From NCBI GenBank assembly GCA_003342895.1, contig PTFA01000050.1, positions 5,127,723 to 5,191,722 of the forward strand: 64,000 bases of DNA, written 5' to 3'. The DNA comes from Casuarius casuarius. Taxonomy: Eukaryota > Chordata > Aves > Casuariiformes > Casuariidae. A program made the position numbers and the translations under genes. How positions within the stretch are numbered: position 1 is the first letter of the stretch; each line of letters begins with the position of its first letter. Shown in pieces: positions 10,810 through 22,910 of this stretch. Under the pieces are notes generated by a model that saw only the letters and a program-made list of their open reading frames with translations, did not search any database and was not told the DNA's origin.

Positions 10810-12075
10810 AGGAGGAATTGCTGACTGCTTTCTCCAGGAGAAGCATCTTATCTTGTCTCTGCCGTACAGTTGCTTCGCAGCGCGCCGGCCAGATTCACCC
10901 TCGGTTAGTGTCTCTCTTATGAGAACTGACTTGTCCTTGCTCATGCTCTTGTCACAGCTTTGCTTTCCCGCTGTCTTCTGCCCTCTGCCTCTCGCAACAT
11001 CACATCGTACAAAATTGAGCAGTGGTTCCAGTTACTTGTTTGGGTGGATCAGCAGCAGCTATCACATTAGATCCTCTTGTTTCCTTTTATAATATCCTCT
11101 TCCTTCTTTGCTGGGTCTTTCATTGTCTGTAGCTGAGCAACTGCCGCCTTAAGTGTGGATAGTGCAGGCATACTGTTTTTTCTCTGAAGGGGTTAAGAAG
11201 GGAGAAGCAGTGAAGGGGAGTTTCTGATGAGCTTTACCTTCTCCGTGACCCACTGGGTGAGGCTGGGGTGCTGTGAAATGCAAGTTAAGTGTTTGGGGAA
11301 ATCTGTGAGCAATGACCATCTATGACAGACTCTATATAGATGAGAAATAAAAGGTTATGGTAATAAGCCATAAAGGCAAAAGTCCTAGCAGCTGTTGGCC
11401 AGTTTCCAAGGCAGAGAGTGATGCAGAAATGCCATCAGTTCAAGCCCTTGTTCTAGAGATGAGAAGATCCAACATGGAGAGGCTTCTGCTGGTCTGAGAT
11501 AATTTGATAGGAAGAAGAATTGGCTTCAGGTCCAGAAGCTGCGCTCAGGATCCCTCCTCCATTCATCAAGCCCCTGCACAGCCCCTTGGATAGGCTGCTC
11601 TGGCGGCTCGAAGGCCTCCTTCCGATAGCAAATCTTGCAGGTAGGCTCTTCTCTCCTGCTGTTTTGCCACAGAGTGTTTTTCCTTCAGCCTTGTGGTAGA
11701 TATTTCTTTCTTCAAACTACTCAGAACCAGAGAAAAAATGAATGCAAGAAGCAGCAGGTCGTGCTTTCAGTAGTTTCCAGATACATACTTATCTGCCTAA
11801 GTGAATATTCTCTCCCTCTCACTTCTAAAACTCACTGAGCACTACAGGCTGAAAATGCAGTGAAGAAAATGTATGGTCAAATAAAGCAATCAGTGTTACC
11901 TAAAGCCTACTGAGTCTCTCTTTATCCAAAATGGTCACTGAACCATTAGCCTCAAATGACTGGTGACTGCTAAAATATCTATAATTTTTGCAAACTGGAG
12001 ACACAGTGTGGTTTCCTGACTTGTCTGCATAATCCAGCATCTCTGCAGTATATAAAAAGCCTCTGTGAAAGCTCA
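10810..12075. other. Non-coding, no feature recognised
   Basis: A 132-codon plus frame (10694-11092) crosses the start of this stretch but has no recognisable product. Positions 11340-11640 have moderate GC and look like old unique or repeat-derived sequence that I cannot classify. Confidence 0.4.
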
Positions 12076-12079
12076 CAAA

Positions 12080-12145
12080 GGGCCAGTGCCTCAGCTGAGG
12101 CCCATTGACTTCGCTGGAGCTTTGCCAGCCTCCACCAGCCGAGAA
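12080..12145. repeat. Possible fossil interspersed repeat fragment
   Basis: The words GGCCCATTGACTTCG and GGAGCTTTGCC around 12100-12126 resemble the CCATTGACTTCAATGGAG motif that recurs in ancient sauropsid repeats. Only the motif core is visible, so the family and the ends cannot be given. Confidence 0.35.
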
Positions 12146-12149
12146 CCTT

Positions 12150-12560
12150 TTTTCTTCTATTTTCTAAAGATACTATTGGGAAAACACTTTTGAAATCCTA
12201 TGAACAAAGTCCCGTCAATAAAAAGCGAGAAGCAAATAGCATGTGCAGCAATGGAACGAATGAAATCAAATTCAGAGGTGAATGAGTGCTGCTGGTTGCT
12301 GCATTTTCTATCTGATAATACTGATCTGGCAAAATGGAAGCATTTCACAAAGGCGCATCCAGTTTTATCAGAACTCTGTGGGAAATTATTAGAGCCTTTT
12401 ATGTCAAAGTTAGAACGTAGCATTTTGCTTTGAGTATTATGTAATGAAGGTTGAAGTGTCCTTCTGGAATCAAAGCCGTTTGATCTTCCTGAAACAAAAT
12501 ATTTCTGAAATCTCATTTTTCTGTAAATTATGACATTGCAACTTTTTACTCAGATCTGGC
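12150..12560. promoter_or_regulatory. Candidate conserved non-coding element
   Basis: This repeat-free AT-rich block has balanced strand composition and words such as AATGAAATCAAATTC (near 12260), TATCTGATAATA (12311 on) and AATTATTAGAG (near 12385). It stays open on both strands (77 codons plus, 119 codons minus). That is unusual for AT-rich DNA and could reflect constraint on the sequence rather than coding. Neither product looks like a known protein. Conservation is inferred. Confidence 0.4.
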
Positions 12561-12914
12561 ATGAAAATAAAGGTTGAAATTCCTCCTGGAAAAGTGTTCT
12601 AACCCAACCTGAGTAAGAAGCTATTTTACTAGCAACTGGTACCTTGGAGAACTGTGAGTGAAACAGAAGGCACCCTTTTTTCAGCAAAGGCATGCATTAC
12701 AAGTGAAATCCTGGCAATCATTCTATAACAGAAAATAATATAGTATTAAGTAATAACACAACATTTCAAGATAACGCCTCATTTTCCTCTGCGCATGTTT
12801 AAGCATCACAAGTTTCACAAGTTCACAATCAGACTGCAGAATCCAGATACCTGCTGAACTAGGGAACAGAGCATCGGCATAAACATATCCGACTTTCTGT
12901 TAACAAATTTCTAG

Positions 12915-13002
12915 GTGAAACGTAAGAATGCAGTAGGCAATAGAGAGTCACAGGCAGGGCTGCGTCCAAGTCTGACAAGTTCTACCAAGCCTGAAGTTCC
13001 AG
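12915..13002 (+). other. Exon-like segment with strong donor (speculative)
   Basis: The left edge is TTTCTAG (12908-12914) and the right edge is CCAG before GTAAGCAAC (13003 on), a near-consensus 5' splice site. The 88 bases are open in one frame only and would read VKRKNAVGNRESQAGLRPSL and then TSSTKPEVP. I do not recognise this peptide. The acceptor has a weak pyrimidine tract interrupted by A residues. It could be a coding or non-coding exon, or chance. Confidence 0.15.
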
Positions 13003-13354
13003 GTAAGCAACCTCTACTGAGAAAATCGGTGGAGATTGTTATTTAGAGCATTCAGTATTTGAGTTTCTGGTATTTTTATGCTTTTTCCCCATAGATTATT
13101 TTCCTGTCAGTAAACAGTTGTGGGAGGAGATAATACATCACCCCTGCAAAGTTATTGATGCTAGAAATCTGATCTAGTCTCTGAGACGGGATATGCTGGC
13201 AAGGCAGGTATATTTAGAGATTCTATATTGGGCAGGATGGTATTTTTTTGCTTTGAATAATGTAAGCCGTTTATCTTTTCTTCTGCCTCTGGAGAGAACA
13301 TTTTCTGTAACTTGAAAAAAGCCAATAAAAATACTTATCTGAAAAGCACACTAC
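13003..13354. other. AT-rich non-coding sequence
   Basis: A CTTTTTCCCCATAG acceptor-like word lies at 13081-13094 without a fitting donor. No gene or repeat is recognised. Confidence 0.4.
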
Positions 13355-13660
13355 ACCTTGAAGGTGCATAATAATTCCCCTTGTAGCAGCGCTCCTTTAG
13401 AGCGGTTCCACTGGGAGATTTCCCTGAAAACTGCAGGGATGGGCCCGCCATTAAGAATAAAGATAAGCCTGAAGTGCACTTTCATGGCCTTGGATTTCGA
13501 GAGCCTCCATTCACCCAGTTTTGGGATTTGTTCCTATCTTCTGTATTGATAAAAAGCCTCTTTAGTTTAAATGAAATGTATTTGTGTTCACGGTACTATC
13601 TCACGGTTCTCAGCTCTCAAGGATATTTGCATACTGAAGTGGAGCTGATCTTGTTCTAAT
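13355..13660. promoter_or_regulatory. Weak candidate conserved element
   Basis: Even-complexity sequence carries AATAAAGATAAG (near 13456, a GATA-type core), CCATTCACCC and TATTGATAAAAAG (near 13543). Short plus-strand frames are not convincing. It is less motif-dense than the neighbouring candidate at 12150-12560. Confidence 0.25.
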
Positions 13661-15160
13661 TCCACTCATTTTATTTCACAACCCTTTTCTACTTGTAAGG
13701 AGGAAAATACTTCTTGATATCAGAGGATCGTTATAGAAAGAAAGGGGTTTAATATTTCCTTCCTGCTTCCTAGCTGTGGAATGGTGGAAGTTAATCTTTG
13801 GCCACTCCACTTCCTTGCAATCAGTGAAGAGTCATGAAAGCAGCATTTGCACTTGAGCTGTGTTTGAAAAAGTCAGTGGGACATCAGATTCCTTCGCTTA
13901 GTGAAATTTTCCTGATTAGTTTTGGACCTATTTAATGGGTAGCATCTAAATGTCTGTCTTGGTCTGGGAAGAGCACAGAGTTAAAAAAGCTACAGCCAAG
14001 TCTGCGTGACTTGACAACCAGTAACGTCACAGTATTCCAAAATTATGCAGGAAATCAAGCCGCACAATACTTTTTTGGTTGAAACCTTTATTGTAACCTC
14101 AGAGCCCATGGTAACTAGGGAAGGCATTGACTTTATGAATAGTCAACTTTATATGTATATATTTGCAATGAGGATGCAAGCAGGAGGGCTCCAAAATGCT
14201 TTTTTTTTTTTCCTTTCCAAAAGCTAGCCCTCTTCCCAGATTTAAATTTAGAAGGATGATTCATAGTTTCCGGAAATTAAATGTAGGCCATGAAATCAGT
14301 CCTTATCTAAATTTCAAAACATTTGAGGAATGTGCAAGAATGGAAGCTTTGCCTTGCCACCTCTTCCTAAGCCTGACTATTGTGATACCAGATTAAAAAA
14401 CAGTTGTGACCCCCGTTTGCCCCCAAAGCCTGCACGTAATCCAGTGATGCCCACCTTGATTTAATTAACACACTCCTTAAGGATTATGCAAAAATCAAAC
14501 TCGGCAGTCCTCTGCTTCTGACCCCGACACACATCCTAATCCAGATTTAGCCACTTTTACCAAAACAACACAAGCACAAAAGATGACGGGATCCCCCGAC
14601 ACCAAGGCCTCACCTTAACTCTCCAAGGCTCTTCTGCCGTCCAGCAGAAAGCAAGTTCTTTTGTTGCTCTTATCCCGGGAGCCTACCTCTAAGCTAGGTG
14701 TTCAAGCAATATTTGGATTTTTTTTTTTCTTTCCAAAATTATATCACGTTCCTTTAAAGATACCCCTATGGGCCGCACGGTGTTTTGTCCCTCGGGGCAG
14801 AGACGGACCCTTCTGGCAGTTCAGCCCACTGAGTCCAAGCAAGCTGACCCACCAGTGCATTCACAGGACTATCTTCCCTTGCGGTTTTCTCAGCAAGCCG
14901 TGGGACGTTTCGGGTTCTGGGTGCCGGCCGTGCTCAGCGCTGCTCCGTGTTAATGCAGATGTGCTTCCCGCCCGGAGCGCCTGCTGCTCCTGGTGCTTAC
15001 CGGGCATTCAGCAACCCGCAGCGAAGAGGAAAGCTCCTGTGTCACTTGAGGAACAAGCAGTTACAGATTATACTTGTAACTTTTGGAAAACGGAGGGTAA
15101 CACCGGACCAGAGCCCTTTGCAGATACCATGCAAATTTGCAAGTTTTAATGTTTCATGAC
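13661..15160. other. Non-coding, no feature recognised
   Basis: There is a T run at 14201-14211 and another at 14718-14728. A 162-codon plus frame (14661-15149) passes through moderately GC-rich DNA and has a phenylalanine run coded by the T tract. Cysteine and proline content follow composition. I see no domain, start context or splice structure supporting it. Confidence 0.4.
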
Positions 15161-15164
15161 TACT

Positions 15165-15560
15165 GCTCTTAAAAGATGGTATATGTATGAATGCAAAAGC
15201 ATTTCCTATAATATGTGGGGGAGAAGATTAGCCACTAAAATACACTACTGAATTGTAATCCAAAGAGATTTTGCATAATTAAATATTGAATTTCCTTTTT
15301 TTTTATTATTATTCCCTGAATCTATTGTTCGTGCCTCTAAACCAAAAACCTCATTAGCCTTTGGTTATTACTGACATTCTAATTATTTTTCTCTGTGCAG
15401 TTTAGTGGTTTTTACCTTGGGTTTTTGCACTGTCTAGTCTTTACTGTTTCTTTATTTGATTTTGTGTCTCTTTTGTAATTTAGTATCTGTGAGTTACCTT
15501 TGTCATTTAATTGGTATATAAAACTTGAAGGGGATAAGTGCTGTAATACAAGAAAGTGGA
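15165..15560. promoter_or_regulatory. AT-rich candidate regulatory block
   Basis: TTTTGCATAATTAAAT near 15270-15285 combines an octamer-like core with a homeodomain core, a composite favoured by POU factors. TCTAATTATT (near 15378) and TTTAATTGG (near 15507) follow. A good acceptor-like TTTTTCTCTGTGCAG ends at about 15401 without a close donor. No gene is supported. Confidence 0.35.
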
Positions 15561-18040
15561 TACAGGCATAGATTCTCTCTATCATAAGAAAAGGGCAGGG
15601 TGAGAGCAGGGTTGTCTGTCTGGCTTTAAATAAGATCTCTCTATTGCTGTAAAATTGTAATGTAGGCAGAGTAAATACAAGTTTTATAACTGACTGAGGA
15701 AAAGATTAGGCTTTGCACAATGTTTTGTCTCAAGCAGCAACAACGGTATGAAATTCCCACGGCAGTCAGCTTGTTCTGTCTGGCAACAGGCTTTACGAGA
15801 GAGCTCTCCTGTGGGAAGCGTGCCTTTTCCTGAGGTCCTTTCCCACAGCGAATGTGAACCGCGCGGGACTGGGCTTTGGGAGGGTTTTGTGCTGCAGCAG
15901 GTCAGGAGCAGCACTTGGGCAGCAGCTGTTGCATGGAGATTTCTGAGCTGGTTAGTTCTGCAGGTCATCGTTCGTGAGGAACTTTTGGTTGGGATTTTAC
16001 TTTGGCTTTCTGCATTTTTTAAAACTCATACTTGCACACTTTTAAAAAGTGAATGCTTTTTGTATCAAAACAGTTATCTGAGTCCCTTCTGTTGGGAGCT
16101 GATTTTTCTCCCATCTTTGTCCTTGTCTCTTCCTTCAGCTCAGATTCTGTCACTAGATTTTGGGATAAGATCTGCATTTTGTATCCAATGAGGCTCCATC
16201 TATGCTTGCTTCATTTCCTACCTGGAAATGCCCTTTTTCTGATTGCTTTTGTGCCTAAGCAAAACCTCCTAACAGAGCAGCTCTAATGTTAGCATAAAGT
16301 TTTCCATTAATCTTACAAACCTTAACTAGTATGTGTTTCAAAAAACAAGCCGAGGTGCCTCTGTGACACTATCTGCTTAGATACTTCTTGTCACCAAAGG
16401 TTTTCTGGATGTTGCGGCTTTACGGTGGTGTATCGCCCTGGTGCGGAGAGACAAGAGGGTAGATGTGGAAGTTGCTGTAAAGTGACACTTGCACCGTGCT
16501 GGTGTAGCCTCGGCTAATTATCTGGGGTCTGTTGGTTGCACTGCAACTTCCAGTGTTCATCGGGGCTCTCCGACGACGTTATTCAAGGAGCAGAGAAGTT
16601 GGAGTTCCTGTATCTCCAGGCAACACAAGTCAATCCCGTGACTTTTGTCAGATAATCCCATGTTAAGTGTGAAACTTGGTATTTGTTTAGCTTCCTGTCC
16701 TCCTGGCAACTTCACTCTACATTAGATTGTTTAACATCAGGTGAATCCAAGGGATTTTCACTTCCCCACTCTTCAGGGAGTAACTCATTCTTTTTGTTCC
16801 TTCTGAGGCCGTGTCAAAAATCGCTCAACAGTCTGGTCGTACAGATCAACAGGCATGAACTGGTTTTAAAAACAAGGGATTGTCAGAAATTACTTTGTTG
16901 ACTTAAGAGATTTCCATAGGAATTCACAGGGCAGCTCTCACTAGAAAGAAATGTGTCTTCATGAGCAAGCAAATAAGTTTAGACAGTTGAATTAAAATGA
17001 TTGCAATGTTTTTTCTGTTTATGAAAAAGACTAGAATAAAAAAAAGGGGGACATTTTTGTCTTACTTTACTTTTAAGCAGACTGCTTGACCTCTGGCTGA
17101 CAGAAAAAAGATGCAATTTCACTGTGAAAGAACTTATTTCATTCAAAAGTGATGAAATGTCATTGCTGGAAAAATGCAGGGAAGATTGCGTAGGACAGCT
17201 TGTGGATGGCTTGTGTAGGGCAGTGATCCCAGAAGGCCCTCTCCGTTTTACAGCATCAAGGCAGCGTCCACAGAGGGGAGCAGAGATCTTGACGTCCATG
17301 TCAGCAGCAGATACGACAACTGCATCTGATGGACGGGTCATTCACGACAGCCCTGAAGTAAGTCGTTGCCATTTTAAAATTCGTGGGGTGGCTGGGAATT
17401 GCTTAGTGGCCACTGCCTGGTAGGCTGGCCAGTTATTACGTTAGGCTGCAGACATGCTTTGATTGAAATATGTTGGCACTGAGCGGTGAACTGCCAAAGT
17501 CCTTGGATGAGATGGACCATCTCACACTAATCTGTTTCTGGCCTTGGCGCTGACCCTCTGCTTTTTGATTGCCTGGAGGGGAGCAGGCCCCAGGCCGCAG
17601 CTCTCCCCACCACTGCCGAATCCTTCTGGCCATGTGCAAGAAGTGAGCCCTTGCAAACGCTGCGGCTGTGGCCTCGTTGAAGAATAGCAAAATGAAATAA
17701 CTGCCTTTCATCTTTCATTTTTCTGTGTGGACAGTGGTCATTAACTGGCTGGCTTTTCTGGTTCTGCGTGTAATGAACCGTAGCAGCTATCGTGCTGCCC
17801 AGGCGCAGTGGTGCCGGGCGCTGGATGCAGGAGTGCTGCTCGGGCTTTTGCAGACGCTGCGCTAGGCTGCCTGTCCCGTGTTTGGGCTCTGTTGGTAATC
17901 AGGTTATTTGTGTCAGAGCTGAATCTCCTTCTCATGTCGCATGTCCAGCATATCCCAGTCCCTCTTCCCTGAAGGCACGTGCTGTGGATTTAGGTTGCTG
18001 CGGACTGGGTTCCTGTGCCAAAATCTTGACCAGGGCAGAG
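15561..18040. other. Non-coding, no gene recognised
   Basis: A 147-codon plus frame (15748-16191) and overlapping plus and minus frames at 16979-17423 have no family resemblance. The word CTGAAGTAAGTCG near 17353 is donor-like. GC rises at 17800-17880 with some CpG. I see no RNA gene or repeat family. Confidence 0.4.
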
Positions 18041-18049
18041 TGTGCCGCC

Positions 18050-18100
18050 AGCCTGTGGGGCCTTGATCCCCTCAGCTGTCAAATGGGTGGAGGTGTTAGG
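18050..18100 (+). repeat. Possible MIR-type SINE fragment
   Basis: CCCCTCAGCTGTCAAATGGG (18068-18087) resembles the CCTCAGTTTCCCCATCTGTAAAATGGGG segment of tRNA-derived amniote SINEs after a short deletion. Upstream resemblance is faint. Too little survives to assign a family or ends. Confidence 0.35.
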
Positions 18101-18107
18101 AAGGGCT

Positions 18108-18127
18108 GAGAGCTGATGAGAGCTGAT
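18108..18127. repeat. 10-bp exact tandem duplication
   Basis: GAGAGCTGAT is repeated head to tail at 18108-18117 and 18118-18127. Confidence 0.9.
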
Positions 18128-18129
18128 GA

Positions 18130-19635
18130 TCAAACATAAAGTGCAACTGCAACCCTAGTCTCTTAGCTGCATTTTTTAACCACCGAGGTATCTAAAGAAG
18201 AAATACTTAGGCCCTCCAAGTAGATTTAGTAGTAATTTTTTATGACTTTTTTATTTCAGAACATATTTAATGTACTCATAAAAGCCATTGAAAGTTCTTG
18301 ACCTGTGAAATAACTCTATTATTGAATAAGCCAACTGGATTATTTCTGCTAGAGCCAAAATACAACATCTCCAAATGTTGTGAATGTTCAAGAAAGTTAG
18401 AATGGAAATGAGGCTTCTTTTCCTTTCTCTTCAGGATCACAACTGCACATTTATCTTTCACACTGACCTAGGTGGTTGGCTTTGGGTGTCTCTCACGAAA
18501 TTTCCTGTGATTTACCAATTTTCTTCTTTTGCATGCTCATTACCTTAGCACCACATGTGGTTATCACTGCGTTCGTTCACTACAGTTTGAAAGAGCAGAG
18601 ACCTCGCTGTTGCCCAAGGAAGGGCGATATAAAGGAAGAGATTGCTGACGTCTAACCAGTAAAACAAACATCCATTTTCATGACAGTCATGGATTGATGC
18701 CCCATGAAGTCATCTAACAATCCAGATGTAGGAGCACAGAAGCATAAATTGTTCTATTGACACTACTAGGAGCAGTTTTACAAATGCACTTAAACTACCT
18801 CAGATAGATGTTTAATTGCCTAATTATTTTGGAAATTATAGGCACAGATCCAGGCATCCAAGTCTGCAGTATGGTATTTGGGACTTATACTTTATTCGGT
18901 AACATTGAAAGTAGTGTGAATTTGAGTGCTGTGTGTTTGCTAAGTCAACAAAATTACAAACCATTGACATTCTTGGGAATGAAGGATAGGGGGCCTGGGG
19001 AAATGACTTCTGAGGCAGCGACGAAGGGACCACAGGGTGAGCTTCCTTGGTTTGCTTCCAGCCCTGGCTGAATGGCTCAGCACCCGTGGCCATGGTTTGG
19101 GGCACTGGTAGTGCATGTCTCCTGCCTCAGCTGAACAGGGATAGAGACAACCTCCTTCTCCCAGGAGGATCATTTCTAGAAACTTGTGCCAGCTGAAATT
19201 CATTTCCCTGGTAGTTAAGAGGGTTTTACAATGCAATTATTCTGGTGACTTGTGTCATAGTGATTTCCAATAATTCACAGTTCATTATACATGAAAATCA
19301 ACTGCTTGACTTCAGGCAATTAATTAGGGTGAAAACAAACTTTCACCCTTTTAGATGGCTTAGCTTTCCCCTTTTCTCCTCCTTCTCCCTGGTGCCTCCT
19401 GTTCAGCTACACTAGCACATTCGGATGGACTGTGCAGTTTAGCAGCTTGGTGCAGACCCCGTGAACGGGGCTCCTCTGAACCCCGCACAGAGACTCACGG
19501 TAAAGGTCATGTTGTGAATGCTTTTCTCAATGCTTAGACCAAACTGTTTTCATTTTCGAGGGCATCTTCTAGAACAGCTTTCCCTTGGAGGAGTCTCTGG
19601 TTATTTGTGCTTGAAGCAAAAGTTAGTTATAAGTC
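18130..19635. other. Non-coding, no feature recognised
   Basis: Positions 18170-18480 and 18700-18960 are AT-rich; 18960-19200 is more mixed. Minus frames near 18836-19236 overlap plus frames and look like chance. No repeat family or RNA gene is seen. Confidence 0.4.
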
Positions 19636-19639
19636 TATT

Positions 19640-20120
19640 GACCCTTTAAGGCACCAATATTCAGCTATTTGCTTGTGGTTCTTTACTTGATAAATTACTA
19701 ATTTAGGGTGAAATCATACTCTTTAGTGGCTCCCTGTTCATAAATCACAATCTGACACTTTCTCCAGGGGAAAATTGCTGTTTGCAGTATGCTCTGCCAC
19801 CAGAACAAATGACAATATTAGTTTATCAGGAGAAACCTATATTTTAAAAACAAATCCTGATGCAATAAATTCCCATCTGTCTGTATTGCTGCTTGAATGT
19901 TTTTATTGCCAAACTGTCTCTGTGATCTTGAGCACAGAAGCCTTCGTAGAGAAAGCAGAGAAATCGAAAATGGAATGTGTGATCAGATGGACAGAAAATA
20001 TTTCAATTTGATGATGGTTTGACAGCCCATACAGGTATTATAGCAGATTATTTATGATGATGAGAAAACACACACGACTTTCAGTTATACAGCATTTAAT
20101 CAAGAATAAGATTTTACTAC
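19640..20120. promoter_or_regulatory. Candidate conserved non-coding element
   Basis: Homopolymer-poor AT-rich sequence contains TAATTTAGGG (near 19700), GACAATATTAG (near 19811), CAATAAATTCC (near 19863), TTTTTATTGCC (near 19901) and TTATTTATGATG (near 20050). These suit homeodomain and SOX-type binding. The 78-codon plus frame at 19775-20011 is not recognisable. The texture matches vertebrate enhancers; conservation is not tested here. Confidence 0.42.
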
Positions 20121-20399
20121 AGCTGGAATCAGCATTTTCAAGAATCTATTAAGCTCTTCGTGTTTTGAATTGCTAGCATAAGATTTGGGGCTAGATACTT
20201 ACAGGAGTTTTAAGCCCTGACTCTCACAGAACTGGAACTTTAAATATTGATATTTTGCCTTTCTGACTCTCTGAGATACAAAGCACGCTGAACTAGTGTA
20301 AGGTCCCTACATGTATGATTTGCATTTGTTTAATGAAGGAAAAGTGAGATGGAGAAACTGGATTTGACCCCTGTCTCTTAGATGGCAGAAATGGAAATC

Positions 20400-20690
20400 T
20401 CAGCTGAAGGTCCTTTGCGCTTAACGGCGAGATGCTCTACCTGCGTCGGTGCTGCCAGGACATGGCACGGCGCCTCGGTCTGCGCTTGCTGCCCTGCAGC
20501 CCGGAGGTTCGTTCCCCGCCGTTACAAACAGCGCTGGGGATGGGTTTCTTTGGGACCGCGTCTTCTGCGCCAAGTCTGCGGGCGCCTCGGTGAGGAGGGC
20601 TTACTGCCTTGCCCAGGCGCTCAGCCTGGGAGTGACAGAGCACCACGAGCTCTTCAGCAGCAGCAGCAGTGAGGGCTCTTCAGCCTTACT
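20400..20690. promoter_or_regulatory. CpG-dense patch with (CAG)5
   Basis: CpG density rises between 20420 and 20630 within otherwise AT-rich flanks. A (CAG)5 run lies at 20655-20669, reading as glutamine or serine in the overlapping plus frames (20382-20672 and 20449-20703). Products are composition-driven. It could be a small promoter-like patch; no transcript structure is visible. Confidence 0.5.
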
Positions 20691-22784
20691 CAACGCATTG
20701 TAAAAAGCTTTTTATGGACTCTAAGGGACTAAGAATATTGTTGGGATAAGAACGTAGTTCGCATGGGTCTTAGAGGTGTCTTTACGTCTTTAATACGCCT
20801 TTACTTCAAAAAAAAAACAGGCATGTGTAATTAATTCTTATATTTATGATACTTGAGCATATTTGTAAACTTGCATGTATATGTGTCATTAATTTCCCTT
20901 CTTGAGAAGTAAGAGAGTGAGTGCAGTTTTTTCTTCTTTGAAAGGTAGAGAGAGACCAGGACTTGGGACTAGGACTAGGACTGCAGTGTGGCAGTGTCAG
21001 GACAAGGATACAACTTGGTGTATTTTTTCTCCCAATTCTGTGCTGTTGCTTCCATGTCACGCAGCTTGGGAAAGTATAGTCTTGATACGGAGGAGCGTCT
21101 GAACATTAAACAGCGAATGATCGAGACGGATGTATTTTCATGGTTGTCAAGATGCAGCACAAATCCAGGAAAATCAAACAGCAATTTCTGACTTTAGTCT
21201 TAATGAATTTAAGATAATTCCCTTATTTCTGAGAGAGAGCTTCTGAGAGCTCCTTCTGAAGGGCACTGTCATGGTAAGAGCAGTAAGAAATGGTTAACTA
21301 TTGAAACTCAGTTCCAGGGCAGGTTGCCTCCTGAAACGAGTTTGCAGTACAGTTAGCATACACTGGGTTTGGTTTTCTGTATGATTGTCTGTTTAAAATG
21401 TCCCTCAGTATAAGAAACTAAGTGCATAGCTTTAGGGTTTGCAAACTTTATTTAGCAGCTAGAACCCTCCTCAGTTTTCAAGTAGGCAAGGGTTTGGCCA
21501 CTGCCAGAAGGAAAAATAGGCAGAGGAGGAGGAGGAGGAAGGCGAAGCAATAGACTGTTCTTTGTGCAGTATCTTCTTTAACTTTACTTCCAAAAAATCA
21601 TTTTGGCTCCTCAGAAACAAGGTTAATGTACCCAGGCAGTTTGATACAGTTGCTGTTCTTTCCACTCATGATGTAACCCATAAAAATGTCGTGCACCATT
21701 TATGCAGAGTCTGTTGTACTTGACATAAAAAGGTGGAAAAAAGTTGTTTCATGGAGACTGTAGCGTGTTCCTCGGGGAGTCATGAAACTCAATTTTCCCT
21801 GAACGTAATTAATATCTTCCCCATTATGAACTCAGGGAAGGTCTATGTAGCCCGAAATGGAAGCAGACTAATCGTCAGAAGAGACACAGGGCTGAGAGAG
21901 TCATATGCTGGGTATTCATTTAGAAAATGAACTTCAGGAAGAATCAGACAGAGGTAATAACTTCAGGCTTTATGGCTGTGCTCTAACACCTGTACAAACA
22001 CAAGATGCGACTTTCACTGACCTACAGCGATCAGTATGCAGTGCAGTGGGTTGTTATTTCAGCAGCGCCGCTGTCATATTCTGATTACACACAAGGGGCC
22101 AAAAGCATTCCCTGGCGTGATCCTGTTCGTGGTGCTAAAGGAACACAAACAGCCAAATTCAACTCATGCTTTCCATGAGTTGGAGCCTTTTACCGAAGGG
22201 GCAGTTATTAAAAAGAGGGGTCAGCAAGCCTTCCCCCCACACCATACTTTTGCTTGGTAAATATTGGCCACAGCATTTGTCACCAGGAGGCTGTGCCCTT
22301 CTCGCAGATGTAAGCCCGGCTGACCAAAGCGCTGGTGAGCACAGAGCTCCGTAGGGAGTGATTCGGGAGAAGAACAAGCTGGAGCCGGCTGAGAGACCCA
22401 GGACTGAGTTTCATGGAGGAGGGAGCTTTAATCTGGTGACTGTTGGTGAAAAAAGGAGAAATGACTGAATGGGCTGGACATTGTTGGCATCCTGTTCATG
22501 GAGGGATGACAAAAGTGTCAAGCCTTGATAAGCAGCCTCAAGTGACAGTCTAATTCGAGGGAGAATATACTGCCTGATCATCTACCCAGAAACCCGAGGA
22601 GGCTAACAGCGTCTTTTGTTGTTAACCACTCAAACATGGCCACAGTGGCATCGAGCCCAAATGGAAGGGCAGCAGAAGGGTACCCTGAATCAAGAGTTTC
22701 TGCTGCATGAAGTGAATCACTGGGGATTTTCCTTGCGCCTCCAGTAGATCTTTCACCCAGGCAACTTACATATCACATTTACCT
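20691..22784. other. Non-coding, one short (AGG)5 run
   Basis: An (AGG)5 run occupies 21525-21539. Otherwise the stretch is AT-rich and unremarkable, with short frames on both strands that lack family resemblance. GC rises modestly near 22270-22400. Confidence 0.45.
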
Positions 22785-22910
22785 TCCCCAAAGTCAATAC
22801 AGGGCCGGATATTCTGCACCAGATTTGAGAGCAGTGGAATAGGGAGTCAGTCTGGGACGCACCTGTCGTCCCTTGAACGTGACCTGCTTATCACTCCATT
22901 TTCTGCTCAG
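22785..22910 (+). repeat. Possible fossil repeat / SINE-like fragment
   Basis: GGGCCGGATATTCTGCACC (22803-22821) resembles the GGGCCAGATTCTGC word of old sauropsid repeats. It is followed by GGGAGTCAGTCTGGG (near 22843) and GTGACCTGCTTATCAC (near 22880), in the order expected for a tRNA-SINE body. Divergence is high, so family and ends are uncertain. Confidence 0.35.
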
